A DNA stretch of 41,206 nt. It comes from Desulfofustis sp. (lineage in GTDB: Bacteria > Desulfobacterota > Desulfobulbia > Desulfobulbales > Desulfocapsaceae). Under the pieces are notes generated by a model. That model worked only from the letters and a program-made list of their open reading frames with translations, ran no database searches and was not told the DNA's origin. A program made the translations under genes and the position numbers. Positions 1-7,078 of this stretch are shown piece by piece (the stretch's first letter is position 1; each line of letters begins with the position of its first letter). Location of the stretch: positions 1 to 41,206 of the forward strand of contig JABDQA010000124.1 in NCBI GenBank assembly GCA_013042475.1. Reading direction: 5' to 3'.

Positions 1-1
1 C

Positions 2-145
2 GTATCGTTTCTAACCACAGGATCAGAAAATTGTCGAGTGTTCAAGTTTCAAAATTCTGGAATTGTCTGTCTGGATATGGAGCGTGGGGAGGATAATAAG
101 ACGGACTGGTTTATCAAGTGGACTCTAAATCCCAATATTTTCTAA
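2..145 (+). CDS. C-terminal end of a possible protein cut by the window edge
   Basis: An open frame runs in from the left edge and ends at TAA 143-145, giving about 47 residues (ending DWFIKWTLNPNIF). The mix of charged, aromatic and small residues is protein-like, and the other two forward frames are closed sooner. I do not recognise the family. A short inverted repeat (131-138 with 151-158) straddles the stop codon but has no T-run. Without the upstream sequence this could still be a chance open frame. Confidence 0.35.
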   Translation, partial: VSFLTTGSENCRVFKFQNSGIVCLDMERGEDNKTDWFIKWTLNPNIF

Positions 146-566
146 ACGAGATATTGGGTGGCAGATTTTAGTACCGGGCACTGGCAATATTTGAGAAAGG
201 AATCATGTCAACACACACCTTAACGATCTGTGTATGATTCGAATAAGTTGTAGCAGTTCAGATGAGATCTGACAGATACCAGTTTTGACCAGGTTTATGC
301 CAGTTCAGGTTTAAATTCCATTGCATGTCAATTGAATTGTCTTAGCGTAAGTTGTGATATGCAGTAAAATAAGAGGGGCAATCAGACAGCTCTAATACTA
401 TTTATTTTTCGTAGGATTCATCGAACATAGGTACGAGTTAATAATATTCTCCACTTCAAATTTATTCAGGAAGCTGCAGATTCAATATTATTAACCAATT
501 TTTATGACATGGTAATTTTTAAAGGTTCAGTATGAGGACCACCACAGCTATAAATATGAGGGCAAC
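146..566. other. AT-rich intergenic stretch without a recognisable gene
   Basis: No convincing coding frame was seen in this 421-base stretch. Its one clear structure is a perfect 12-base inverted repeat near the right end (separate entry). A GAGGG sequence before the ATG at 567 could serve as a ribosome binding site. Confidence 0.5.
437..495. repeat. 12-base perfect inverted repeat upstream of the small membrane genes
   Basis: GTTAATAATATT at 437-448 is the exact reverse complement of AATATTATTAAC at 484-495, with 35 bases between the arms. It lies about 70 bases before the first small membrane protein gene. It could be two half-sites for a regulator or a stem in RNA. The arms are almost all A and T, so RNA pairing would be weak and a DNA-binding role is more likely. 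Confidence 0.45.
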
Positions 567-749
567 ATGTCTACAATTTGGAAAATAAAAGGACTATTCT
601 TGATTGCGGCAGGATTTTCATTCTTACTGTCAGTGTATCTGTGGTTTAACGGTTACAAGGATCAGGGTGTGTACGTCGGCCTTTGGGTGCCGTCCATTTT
701 GTCTTCAGGAGCCTTGATGCTTGCCGGAAAGGGTAAAGACTATGAGTGA
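567..749 (+). CDS. Small hypothetical membrane protein (60 aa)
   Basis: This 60-residue protein has two likely membrane segments, about residues 8-28 and 36-53, joined by a short polar loop containing NGYKDQG, with a short charged tail (GKGKDYE). A GAGGG sequence lies just before the ATG. Its last codons overlap the start of the next small gene by 8 bases, which suggests translational coupling and a two-protein unit in the inner membrane. I do not recognise the family. Small pairs like this often accompany transporters, but no transporter is adjacent here, so no function is assigned. Confidence 0.6.
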   Translation: MSTIWKIKGLFLIAAGFSFLLSVYLWFNGYKDQGVYVGLWVPSILSSGALMLAGKGKDYE

Positions 750-888
750 CTTATCAATATTTCTTGCCGGCGTGTGCGTAACGATCCCTTGGTCAGCAGG
801 GATTGGTTTACTTCTTTGGGCTGCCTACACGGGGGGAAAAGCCGAGAAACAGAGAAGAGAGGCCCTTGAAGACCAGCCTCCAGATTGA
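742..888 (+). CDS. Small hypothetical membrane protein (48 aa), coupled to the preceding gene
   Basis: The ATG at 742 lies inside the last codons of the preceding gene (sequence ATGAGTGA), an 8-base overlap. The 48-residue product starts MSDLSIFLAG, has one hydrophobic segment (about residues 5-30, with a central PWSAGIG), and ends in a highly charged tail rich in K, R and E. That layout fits a single-span inner-membrane protein with a cytoplasmic tail. The overlap argues that both small proteins are made together. Family and function are unknown. Confidence 0.5.
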   Translation: MSDLSIFLAGVCVTIPWSAGIGLLLWAAYTGGKAEKQRREALEDQPPD

Positions 889-928
889 GTACATTGCCGA
901 CCCGCGCCACGATAAAGGCCCACCTTGA

Positions 929-1057
929 GTTAGTGAATCCGGTTATTGCTTTCTTGGCGCCGACCTGACGATCACCATCAATCGCTCGGAATTAGAAAAG
1001 ACCATGATGGGGGCTACGATGGTTCGGCCTTTTTTTCAAAAGAATCCCCGGTTTTAG
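929..1057 (+). pseudogene. Remnant of an alkylsulfatase C-terminal (SCP2-like) domain
   Basis: The frame between stops at 926 and 1055 contains DLTITINRSELEKTMMG, the pattern found in the C-terminal SCP2-like domain of BDS1/SdsA-type linear alkylsulfatases. The N-terminal metallo-beta-lactamase domain is absent, and the match ends abruptly at MVRPFF followed by a stop. A second, longer remnant with DLTVTINRTDLKQVM lies at 15000-15368. This appears to be a decayed gene end rather than a functional small gene. Confidence 0.55.
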
Positions 1058-1188
1058 TTATAGAGTAAGCCTGGAAATTAAGAATACTGGTGGAATCTTC
1101 TTTAATTGAAACTGATTACCTTATTTGTATGACAAATATAAAAGTTTTACATCGATAAATTTGAGTTATTAACAGGAGGAGTATAGTC

Positions 1189-1482
1189 ATGAGTGTGATG
1201 GTTATAATTAGACGAGTTTTCCGCATGGATCAAACAGAAAAACTAATCCCGCTATTGAAAGAGTTACGTGAAAAATCTGCTGAGCAGCCTGGTTACATAA
1301 ACAGAACCACATATTCAAAAATGAGTGATCCTGGTGAGCTAATCGTGATAACGCATTGGGAAACTGCGGACGATTGGATCAGATGGCAAAACCACGAGAG
1401 AGCAAAGGAGCTTCAATGGAAAATTGATTCAATAATCGGTGAAAAAACCTTTTTCGAGGTTTATACGCCCGAGGAATATTAA
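1189..1482 (+). CDS. Antibiotic biosynthesis monooxygenase (ABM) domain protein
   Basis: This 97-residue protein has the ABM ferredoxin-like fold pattern: an N-terminal strand MSVMVIIRRVFRM, a helix KLIPLLKELREKSAEQPGY, the strand GELIVITHWET, and a second helix with DDWIRWQNHERAKEL. The WET...W...H pattern is typical of this dimeric alpha/beta-barrel family, which includes cofactor-less quinol monooxygenases and heme-degrading enzymes. AGGAGG lies about ten bases before the ATG. It is monocistronic, flanked on both sides by gene remnants. The family is clear but the substrate cannot be read from the sequence; a small-molecule oxidation or stress role is only a guess. Confidence 0.85.
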   Translation: MSVMVIIRRVFRMDQTEKLIPLLKELREKSAEQPGYINRTTYSKMSDPGELIVITHWETADDWIRWQNHERAKELQWKIDSIIGEKTFFEVYTPEEY

Positions 1483-1709
1483 TTAATGTATCTTTTAGTT
1501 GATAATTGAGTGCTGTCGAAAATCACGACAGAATGAAGATAAGATTATACAAACTTAGTGCATTGAAGGATTGACAAGTTATAGAAAGTCAACCGTCGAA
1601 GAATTAACCCTGGTCGGATTTCATGCGGCCAAAATCGAGTATCTATTTCGATATGATAGACTAACAGCTCGTGGATATCGTATTGGATATCATGGAAAGC
1701 GGCGGTTAA

Positions 1710-1895
1710 TCACACACCCTGCGCTCGTTGCTGGTGGAACATATGCACCCTCAAGGGATTAGGGAAATGGCCGCCTTGCGAGCGCTGCGGATTGCCTATG
1801 CGATTGTCAGTCTGCTCGACACCTTTGTCACCGGGACACGCAGGGACCGTCTCAAGTCTCTGCGTTTCCTGCGCGATGAAGTACTGCTTAATTGA
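1710..1895 (+). pseudogene. C-terminal fragment of an unidentified protein
   Basis: After a stop at 1707 the frame reads through LLVEHMHPQGIREMAALRA, then an amphipathic helical stretch ALRIAYAIVSLLDTF, then RDRLKSLRFLRDEVLLN and TGA at 1893. An in-frame ATG lies at 1743, but there is no ribosome binding site and the helical pattern begins before it. This suggests the tail of a longer protein whose front was lost. I cannot name the family with confidence. Confidence 0.4.
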
Positions 1896-2015
1896 CAAAA
1901 TCCTTTATCAAATAACACCGCACGGGTGTTGACTCAAGTAATGATCATAACTGAAATTTTCATTACGATCAGTGTCTATAACATTATATCCAGCCTCCTC
2001 CGCTTAAGCAGAAGA

Positions 2016-2042
2016 GGTGGGAAGCAACTACTGCTTCCCACC
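2016..2042 (-). terminator. Strong hairpin downstream of the outer-membrane barrel gene
   Basis: GGTGGGAAGCA (2016-2026) pairs perfectly with TGCTTCCCACC (2032-2042) around a 5-base loop. It lies about 45 bases beyond the stop of the minus-strand barrel gene. No T-run follows on either strand, so it may protect the mRNA 3' end rather than be a full intrinsic terminator. Confidence 0.5.
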
Positions 2043-2085
2043 GTAAAGGTAATTTACCAATCTACGAACAAAAAAAGCTGGTCAT

Positions 2086-2625
2086 CTAGAAAACAAACCC
2101 GACACCGAGAGTCACAACATGGTTACCTTCGCTGCTATTATCTTCAATGTCATTATAGTCCAACTCGTTAAAGAACCACTCATACCGATATTTCAGCGAT
2201 ACAAAGGTGCTGTCATTGACGAATGATCTGAAACCGATTTGGGGGCCCAAGGTTCCCGATGCGTCATCTTCATTGTAGGTTGCGCCCAAGAACGCGCCGA
2301 CAAAAGGCTGAAAGGCCTCCTTGGCTCTGAAGTTGTAGTTGATAAAGGGAATGGTCGAAGCCCACCAGATATCATCATCGTCATTAATAATGTCGTATCC
2401 CAATGTTTGCAGGATACCTACTTCCCAGTTCTCAGTGAGAAAATAACCATATCCCACATCGAGATTCAGGACTCCCACATCAGCGCCTTGAGCATGGAAA
2501 AAACTTCCTCCAAACATCAGCGCACTGTCTCCCTTGACTTGTGTGGCTTGCACGGGACCAAGCATCCCCGTAACCAACATGAAAGCACCAATAGCCGAAG
2601 CGATAAGACTGTACCTTTTTTTCAT
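2086..2625 (-). CDS. Outer-membrane beta-barrel protein (179 aa)
   Basis: The N-terminus is a Sec signal peptide (MKKRYSLIASAIGAFMLVTG, cleavage likely after VQA near residue 27). The mature part alternates short amphipathic strands with acidic turns, including YGYFLTENWEVGI, FINYNFRAKEAFQPFVGAF, QIGFRSF and VSLKYRYEWFF, and ends HVVTLGVGFVF. The C-terminal phenylalanine is the signal recognised by the BAM assembly machinery. The size fits an eight-stranded OmpA/OmpW-like barrel. The acidic stretch NDDDDIW is probably an extracellular loop. AGGAGA precedes the ATG. It stands alone between decayed genes. A porin, adhesin or structural role cannot be separated from sequence alone. Confidence 0.8.
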   Translation of the reverse strand: MKKRYSLIASAIGAFMLVTGMLGPVQATQVKGDSALMFGGSFFHAQGADVGVLNLDVGYGYFLTENWEVGILQTLGYDIINDDDDIWWASTIPFINYNFRAKEAFQPFVGAFLGATYNEDDASGTLGPQIGFRSFVNDSTFVSLKYRYEWFFNELDYNDIEDNSSEGNHVVTLGVGFVF

Positions 2626-2832
2626 CTCTTGTTCTCCTTTGATATTCGTATATCTCTGAACAGACCGTTTTATGCTGTTCTATTCAGAATTTTCCGAAGC
2701 TTGTTATTTGGCTTCGAGTTTATCTCAATCCGATGATCACTGACATCTGAACTCGTTTCTTATTGGCCCTGCCGGGGAGCGCTATGTCCCAGTGAGTCTC
2801 TATTCTTCCTCAAGTTCTAGGAAATGAGGCGA

Positions 2833-3051
2833 TCATTTCTCCTCATCTGTCAGATTGGTTCGTGGGTCGTGCGCTTTTGCAGCGAGTTCAGGCCACGTAT
2901 CAAACGACCTTTCAAAATTGCGATAGAAATTGTCCAATTATCCTTTCAACAGCACCGCCTCAAACATTTTATTGAGATCATCCCATCCTGTTAACCTAAC
3001 GGCTCTCCAGAATTCACCAATTTTAATGCTATTTAAGGGGTTTACACACAT
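2833..3051 (-). pseudogene. Broken minus-strand ORF with an internal stop
   Basis: One minus-strand frame starts ATG at 3051, reads MCVNPLNSIKIGEFW...AVLLKG, meets TAA at 2938-2940, then continues in the same frame as LDNFYRNFERSFDTWPELAA...TNLTDEEK to TGA at 2833-2835. The protein-like composition on both sides of the stop suggests one former gene of about 72 residues or part of a longer one. No family was recognised. The rest of the 2626-3103 gap (2626-2832 and 3052-3100) shows nothing else. Confidence 0.4.
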
Positions 3052-3100
3052 CCCCGCTAATTATTATTAAAATAGAAAAGTCTATTATAATTATTTTATA

Positions 3101-3120
3101 TATAATGTCAATTTGACATT
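3101..3120 (+). promoter_or_regulatory. Predicted -10 box overlapped by a 17-base palindrome
   Basis: TATAAT at 3101-3106 is a consensus -10 hexamer. AATGTCAA-T-TTGACATT (3104-3120) is a perfect 8-1-8 palindrome overlapping it and the expected start site, a position where a bound protein would block transcription. It precedes a gene with ribbon-helix-helix-like segments, so autorepression is a reasonable guess. No good -35 box is visible in the very AT-rich sequence upstream. Confidence 0.5.
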
Positions 3121-3123
3121 TGT

Positions 3124-3777
3124 ATGTTTATTTATATACTGTTTACATTACTATATATAGAAAACACAGATAAAAGTGATGGCGATAATGTGAAGATAGG
3201 GATAGAGAGAACCAAAAAGGATCAGAAACTCAGCATTAACGCGGCTGAACTTAAGAGCAAGCAGTCGGTTAGGGCAACCTTTAAACTCCATGAAAAAACG
3301 ATCAGCTTGCTGAAACTTTCAGCCAGGCATCTGAAAATAAAACAAAAGACATTATTAGACCAATTACTCGAGGATGAGTCGGTGCTTGAATTGCTTGCCG
3401 AGGACGCAATGACCTATTCTCGTGATGAAAACGAATGCCATTTCAAGACATTCGTTCTAGGCAAAATGTCCTTGGAAACACTAGACGATATCTGCAGCCG
3501 CCACGGGGTGCCAAGGAACTTTATTGTGGAGTTATCTGTTACAAGACTCGCTTCTTATATTGATTCCTTGGCTGAAACACATCAGAAGAGAAGATCATTA
3601 TTAAAGAAGATTGATTCATGTAAGGGGCAGCTTGACAATCTATTAGAAGAAGCCAGTACTCTGTTGCAAGAAGAAGATAGTTTTTTGATTAAATTAGAAA
3701 CTCTGACAGCAAGAATGGCGAGACAGATTCAAGAACTCAGTAAGACTGTAAAAGAAAACAGTGAGTTTCTTTATTGA
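3124..3777 (+). CDS. Putative ribbon-helix-helix-type protein with coiled-coil tail
   Basis: Two stretches fit the ribbon-helix-helix layout of a strand followed by two helices. The first is SVRATFKLHEKTISLLKLSA with HLKIKQKTLLDQLLEDE (about residues 48-86). The second is HFKTFVLGKMSLETLDDICS with VPRNFIVELSVTRL (about 103-143). The rest (about 148-217) is charged and heptad-like, a probable coiled coil for oligomerisation. The start is uncertain: ATG 3124 gives a hydrophobic lead (MFIYILFTLLYI) unlike a DNA-binding protein, while GTG 3190 removes it; neither has a clear ribosome binding site. A perfect palindrome lies just upstream, which fits an autoregulator. The family assignment rests on pattern only. 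Confidence 0.55.
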   Translation: MFIYILFTLLYIENTDKSDGDNVKIGIERTKKDQKLSINAAELKSKQSVRATFKLHEKTISLLKLSARHLKIKQKTLLDQLLEDESVLELLAEDAMTYSRDENECHFKTFVLGKMSLETLDDICSRHGVPRNFIVELSVTRLASYIDSLAETHQKRRSLLKKIDSCKGQLDNLLEEASTLLQEEDSFLIKLETLTARMARQIQELSKTVKENSEFLY

Positions 3778-4004
3778 TCATTGAGCCCGGACAATTGCTC
3801 TAAACTTTGACACTATTTACTGCTCCGCCAACAATGGCTACTCTGGAGTTCGGGGAAATTTGTCGATGGAGCAATCGAGCGAGCCCTCTCACCGGGTGTG
3901 AGTCCACTTTTGATTGGTAACAATTTTATTTGGATTATTTTAGTATTGAACGTAATAAAAGGGTGACCTGGGGAGCTTGTGGTGCTGTACACTGGTAATT
4001 CAAG
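3778..4004. other. Intergenic stretch with no recognised feature
   Basis: No coding frame, hairpin or repeat of note was seen between the end of the preceding gene and the MscS remnant. Confidence 0.4.
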
Positions 4005-4208
4005 CTATTGACTTTCTTTCTTTTTTTTCTCTACCTCGTAGTAGACACTGACCATCCAATCAGCGTACTCCATTCCCGCCTCACGCAATTTTTGCAGAAG
4101 TAAGTTTTTAAAAGTCGTTTCCAGCGGAGCCCCGCGGCCTGGCCATATTCTGAACTTTAAATGCGCTATCGTTTTACCGCTGCTTGTTAAGATTAAGTGA
4201 TCTAAGAA
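4005..4208 (-). pseudogene. C-terminal remnant of a second mechanosensitive channel (MscS family)
   Basis: The minus strand encodes about 67 residues ending at TAG 4005-4007: HLKFRIWPGRGAPLETTF, then LLLQKLREAGMEYADWMVSV and a lysine-rich end. Many MscS-family proteins carry a FRIWPG...E..F...LL..L motif followed by YADWMV in the C-terminal cytoplasmic domain. A stop (4209-4211) lies immediately upstream and there is no start codon, so only the tail remains. The fragment is divergent to the intact channel gene at 4378 and does not resemble that protein's C-terminus, so it comes from a different paralogue. Confidence 0.5.
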
Positions 4209-4377
4209 TTATTATTCAATGTTTGCTGCAAGCAATTCTTGACTAATGCCGTAACCAACTCATGATATTTACATTATGCTGTCAGCCAGCATATTCTATG
4301 CTTGCCGATGCACCTCAGAATCAAATGGTTAGGTGCAGCACCAACCGAGTACAATTGACTGGAGGTAGGACAAAATC

Positions 4378-5694
4378 GTGAATACTTCAGAATGGAGAGA
4401 ACAGCTTGACCAGCTTATAGCCCTATTGATTTCATGGGTAAGTAGCCCAATACTTTACGCTCAGCTGGGGTTGATTCTAGTTTCAATTGTCATCGCCTTC
4501 TCACTGGCAGCAATTTTGAAAAAGCTTTCCCCTGTTCTCTCTCATCCACCGGAATCCGGTCCCTGGCTTCCACTGAAAAAACAGGTCAATCGTCTTGGCT
4601 ATTTTCTGTCCCCACTGCTGATCATAACTTTTCTTGGCATCTCTGTTGAGCTCAGCGAGATCACATTACAGCAAAGCTTGTTGGTTCGTTTAGGGCAGAG
4701 CCTGGCCATTGTTTTCCTGTTTTATTCGGTGATGGTCCGATTCGTCACCAATCCCTACCTGGAGTTCATTTTCAAATGGTTTGTTGTACCAATATTAGTG
4801 TTGCAGGTATTTGGCTGGCTGGACAACGTCACCTCCTATCTGGAGACCTTTGATTTTGAGGTCGGAAATATCAGGGTATCCGCCTACGGTCTGGCACGAG
4901 CAATTGTTTTCGGATCCATTCTTTTCTGGCTGGGGCGCCTGTCAAACAAAGTTGGCCAGCAGCTTATTCGACGCCAGGAGCGGCTGGACATAGGAACCCG
5001 TGAAGTGTTTGCCCAGCTTTTTCAGGTTTTCCTCCTCACTTTTTTCTTTATTCTGCTCCTGCAGATAATGGGCATTAACCTGACCGCACTGACGGTTTTT
5101 GGAGGAGCACTTGGTGTTGGTCTTGGATTTGGCCTCCAGGCTATTGCCTCAAACTTTATTTCCGGCCTGATCATTCTACTTGACGGTTCCTTAAAGGTTG
5201 GCGACTTCATCGAGCTGGATGATGGAAGATCGGGCACCATCGTCAAAATGAATATCCGCTCGACCATGGTGGAAACATATTCTGGTAAGGATATTATGGT
5301 TCCCAATGAGCAATTCATCACCACTCGATTTGTCAACTGGACGCACAACAACCCCAAACAGCGCTACTCCATTGAATTTCAAGTGGCATATAAAACGGAC
5401 ATTCCCAGAATGCTCGATATCATCAAAGAGGTGGTCCGTTCTCACCCTCAGGTCATAAATGAACCAGAAACGCCAATCGAGGAGCTGGCCGATGCCGAAA
5501 TTAGTGGCTTTGGCGAGTCTGGTGTCGATATTCTAGTGGAGTTCTGGATGGAGGGAATTGATGACGGTGTCAATAGGGTCGGTGCCGATCTGCTGCTGCT
5601 GATCTGGCAGGCCCTGCGAGACAACGATATCGAGATACCCTTTCCGCAGCGCGAGGTTAAAATCCTCAACTCAGGCAAGGATTGCTCCAGCTGA
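4378..5694 (+). CDS. mscS: Mechanosensitive ion channel, MscS family
   Basis: This 438-residue inner-membrane protein has several predicted membrane segments in the first 235 residues. They are followed by the glycine/alanine-rich pore helix VFGGALGVGLGFGLQAIASN (about residues 240-259), the hallmark TM3 of MscS. The cytoplasmic beta domain follows (LLDGSLKVGDFIELDDGRSG, then VPNEQFITTRFVNW) and then the alpha/beta vestibule domain. Such channels open under membrane tension and release solutes during osmotic downshock. It is longer than the 286-residue E. coli MscS because of extra N-terminal helices, as in YnaI/YbdG-type relatives. The start is GTG at 4378, preceded by GGAGGT. It is monocistronic. 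Confidence 0.95.
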   Translation: MNTSEWREQLDQLIALLISWVSSPILYAQLGLILVSIVIAFSLAAILKKLSPVLSHPPESGPWLPLKKQVNRLGYFLSPLLIITFLGISVELSEITLQQSLLVRLGQSLAIVFLFYSVMVRFVTNPYLEFIFKWFVVPILVLQVFGWLDNVTSYLETFDFEVGNIRVSAYGLARAIVFGSILFWLGRLSNKVGQQLIRRQERLDIGTREVFAQLFQVFLLTFFFILLLQIMGINLTALTVFGGALGVGLGFGLQAIASNFISGLIILLDGSLKVGDFIELDDGRSGTIVKMNIRSTMVETYSGKDIMVPNEQFITTRFVNWTHNNPKQRYSIEFQVAYKTDIPRMLDIIKEVVRSHPQVINEPETPIEELADAEISGFGESGVDILVEFWMEGIDDGVNRVGADLLLLIWQALRDNDIEIPFPQREVKILNSGKDCSS

Positions 5695-6133
5695 ATCGAT
5701 GTCAAATCATCTGGTTGAGTTTCGAACGGTTATCTCAAAGGTTAACTACAGATAGAAATATTTTCCTAAACGCAGTACAGAAACTTTTAAGGCAATGGTG
5801 GAAAAAGTTCTGCAGTTTTCGTTCGCATAGTTCATCGGGCTATCAAATATTGATCTTCAGACGCAAAGATTCGGTCTAGCATGGTGACTCGAACTAAGAT
5901 TGATGGATCGAAACTTCCAGGAATCAACTCTTACATTATTTAAGCGTTTTTCCTGAATACCTTCTGCTTGATATCCCGAGGTTAGCATAGGTCAAATTAG
6001 GATGGTTTCGGGTATGTCTGTTGTTAGTTGTGGCCCAGTCATGAAACCGATCGGATCCTAAGCAACTGAATCCTTAGTACCCTCACGATAATTCTCGATT
6101 TCTCATTTTAGTAGACAGGGGCAGCCCATTTAT
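5695..6133. other. Intergenic stretch with no convincing gene
   Basis: Open frames here are short. One beginning inside the end of the channel gene (to 5879) lacks any recognisable pattern or ribosome binding site. Another frame from 5699 reads as short protein-like pieces split by a stop. No clear terminator for the channel gene was found. Confidence 0.4.
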
Positions 6134-6188
6134 TCAACCAAGTGGTTGACAATGGTTCTTGAGGGACTATATTAAACTGCATGGTTGA
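6134..6188 (+). promoter_or_regulatory. Candidate ArsR-family operator with a third half-site at the start codon
   Basis: TCAACCA-AG-TGGTTGA (6134-6149) is a perfect 7-2-7 palindrome overlapping the -35 box. The half-site TGGTTGA recurs at 6182-6188, across the first codons of the regulator gene. A protein bound at both would cover the whole promoter, fitting autorepression by the ArsR-type product. Confidence 0.55.
6146..6173 (+). promoter_or_regulatory. Sigma-70-type promoter predicted to give a leaderless mRNA
   Basis: TTGACA (6146-6151) is a consensus -35 box, followed by a 16-base spacer and TATATT (6168-6173). The expected start site, about 7 bases further on, falls at or next to the A of the ATG at 6181. 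No ribosome binding site is present. The transcript is therefore predicted to begin at the start codon. Confidence 0.6.
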
Positions 6189-6522
6189 ATATGCTGATGA
6201 GGAAATTCTTTCGATGATCTTTAAAGCGATGAGCGACACAACACGTCGTTCACTTTTACGGCAACTCTGTCAGTACGGGCCCAGTCCAGTTACTGGTCTG
6301 GCTGAGCACTATGAAATGTCGTTAAATGCCATCTCCAAACACATTAAGGTTCTGGAAAAAGCTGATTTGGTTAACAGGAAAACAATCGGGAGAACTCATC
6401 TTATAGAAGTCAATTTGGAGCGTTTAAAGCTTGCCGAGCAATGTTTCGGCGAACTCAAATCAATCTGGACGTTACGTCTGGATAAACTTGATGAAGTACT
6501 AGGAGGTAAAGAAGATGGCTGA
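6181..6522 (+). CDS. ArsR-family transcriptional regulator
   Basis: This 113-residue winged-helix protein has the ArsR pattern: IFKAMSDTTRRSLLRQL (the conserved A..D.TRR..L segment), then the helix-turn-helix VTGLAEHYEMSLNAISKHIKVLEKADLV and the wing NRKTIGRTHLIEV. The metal-binding ELCVCDL-type motif of metal-sensing members is absent. It belongs to the subgroup found beside SRPBCC/AHSA1 genes, where the repressor controls its own operon. It overlaps the next gene by 8 bases. There is no ribosome binding site, and a strong promoter lies directly against the ATG, so leaderless translation is likely. The inducing signal is unknown. Confidence 0.92.
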   Translation: MVEYADEEILSMIFKAMSDTTRRSLLRQLCQYGPSPVTGLAEHYEMSLNAISKHIKVLEKADLVNRKTIGRTHLIEVNLERLKLAEQCFGELKSIWTLRLDKLDEVLGGKEDG

Positions 6523-6943
6523 ACTATCCATTACGATAAAAAGAAACGTCAACGCCCCCATTGAAAAGGTCTTTGACGCATGGCTCGATCCTCAAATACT
6601 CTCGAAATTCATGATTCCTATGAAAGGTATGCCTGAGCCACAAGTGGAAAACGATCCCCGTGTCGGTGGAAAATTCACTATAACTATGCAAGCAGGTGAT
6701 CAATCGCTTCCCCATTCGGGTGAATATATCACAATTGATCGCCCCAATACGCTAGTATTTTCATGGGTTTCTGATCATTCCGCCGAAGGTAGCCGAGTCT
6801 CCTTGGATTTTCTGGATCTTGATGAACATACAACTGAAGTAACACTGACACAGGTGAAGTTCTTTGACGAACCGGCAATGCGCGACCATGAAGGAGGCTG
6901 GACTAATATCCTTGAAACTCTCAACACATATCTGGCTGGGTAA
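6515..6943 (+). CDS. SRPBCC (AHSA1/START-like) domain protein
   Basis: This 142-residue protein fits the AHSA1-type SRPBCC family. It begins with a strand and VNAPIEKVFDAWLDPQIL, has PRVGGKFTITMQ and a GEYITIDRPNTLVFSW segment in the middle, and ends with a long helix containing DHEGGWTNILETLNTYL. These proteins form a helix-grip fold with a large hydrophobic cavity for lipids or other small ligands. The GGWTNIL helix is typical of the subgroup paired with ArsR regulators. An AGGAGG motif inside the regulator gene precedes its ATG, and the 8-base overlap shows co-translation. The ligand and exact role are unknown; a solvent- or stress-related function is a guess. Confidence 0.9.
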   Translation: MAELSITIKRNVNAPIEKVFDAWLDPQILSKFMIPMKGMPEPQVENDPRVGGKFTITMQAGDQSLPHSGEYITIDRPNTLVFSWVSDHSAEGSRVSLDFLDLDEHTTEVTLTQVKFFDEPAMRDHEGGWTNILETLNTYLAG

Positions 6944-7026
6944 GGTGAAACCTTGCACAAATGGTCTTTGCATTTAGGTCAATTCTGATAATCAAGCCCT
7001 TCGTTATAAACTCATTTTGACCTCCT

Positions 7027-7047
7027 GTCGTTTTTCTAACAAACGAC
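7027..7047. terminator. Weak hairpin between convergent genes
   Basis: GTCGTTT (7027-7033) pairs with AAACGAC (7041-7047) around a 7-base loop, in the gap between the SRPBCC gene and the convergent CMD-like gene. The A/T ends could let it act in both directions, but the stem is short. Confidence 0.3.
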
Positions 7048-7078
7048 TTATCTGAGTGTCCACTATTTTAGGGAAGGA

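Noticed and set aside
1571-1762. 63-residue plus-strand frame before the C-terminal fragment
   Set aside because: The nominal start is TTG without a ribosome binding site, no family pattern was seen, and its end overlaps the better-supported fragment in another frame.
2239-2736. Long plus-strand frame opposite the outer-membrane barrel gene
   Set aside because: It is the antisense shadow of a gene with a clear signal peptide and C-terminal phenylalanine.
5682-5879. 65-residue frame starting inside the end of the MscS gene
   Set aside because: No ribosome binding site, no recognisable pattern, and composition unlike a real protein.
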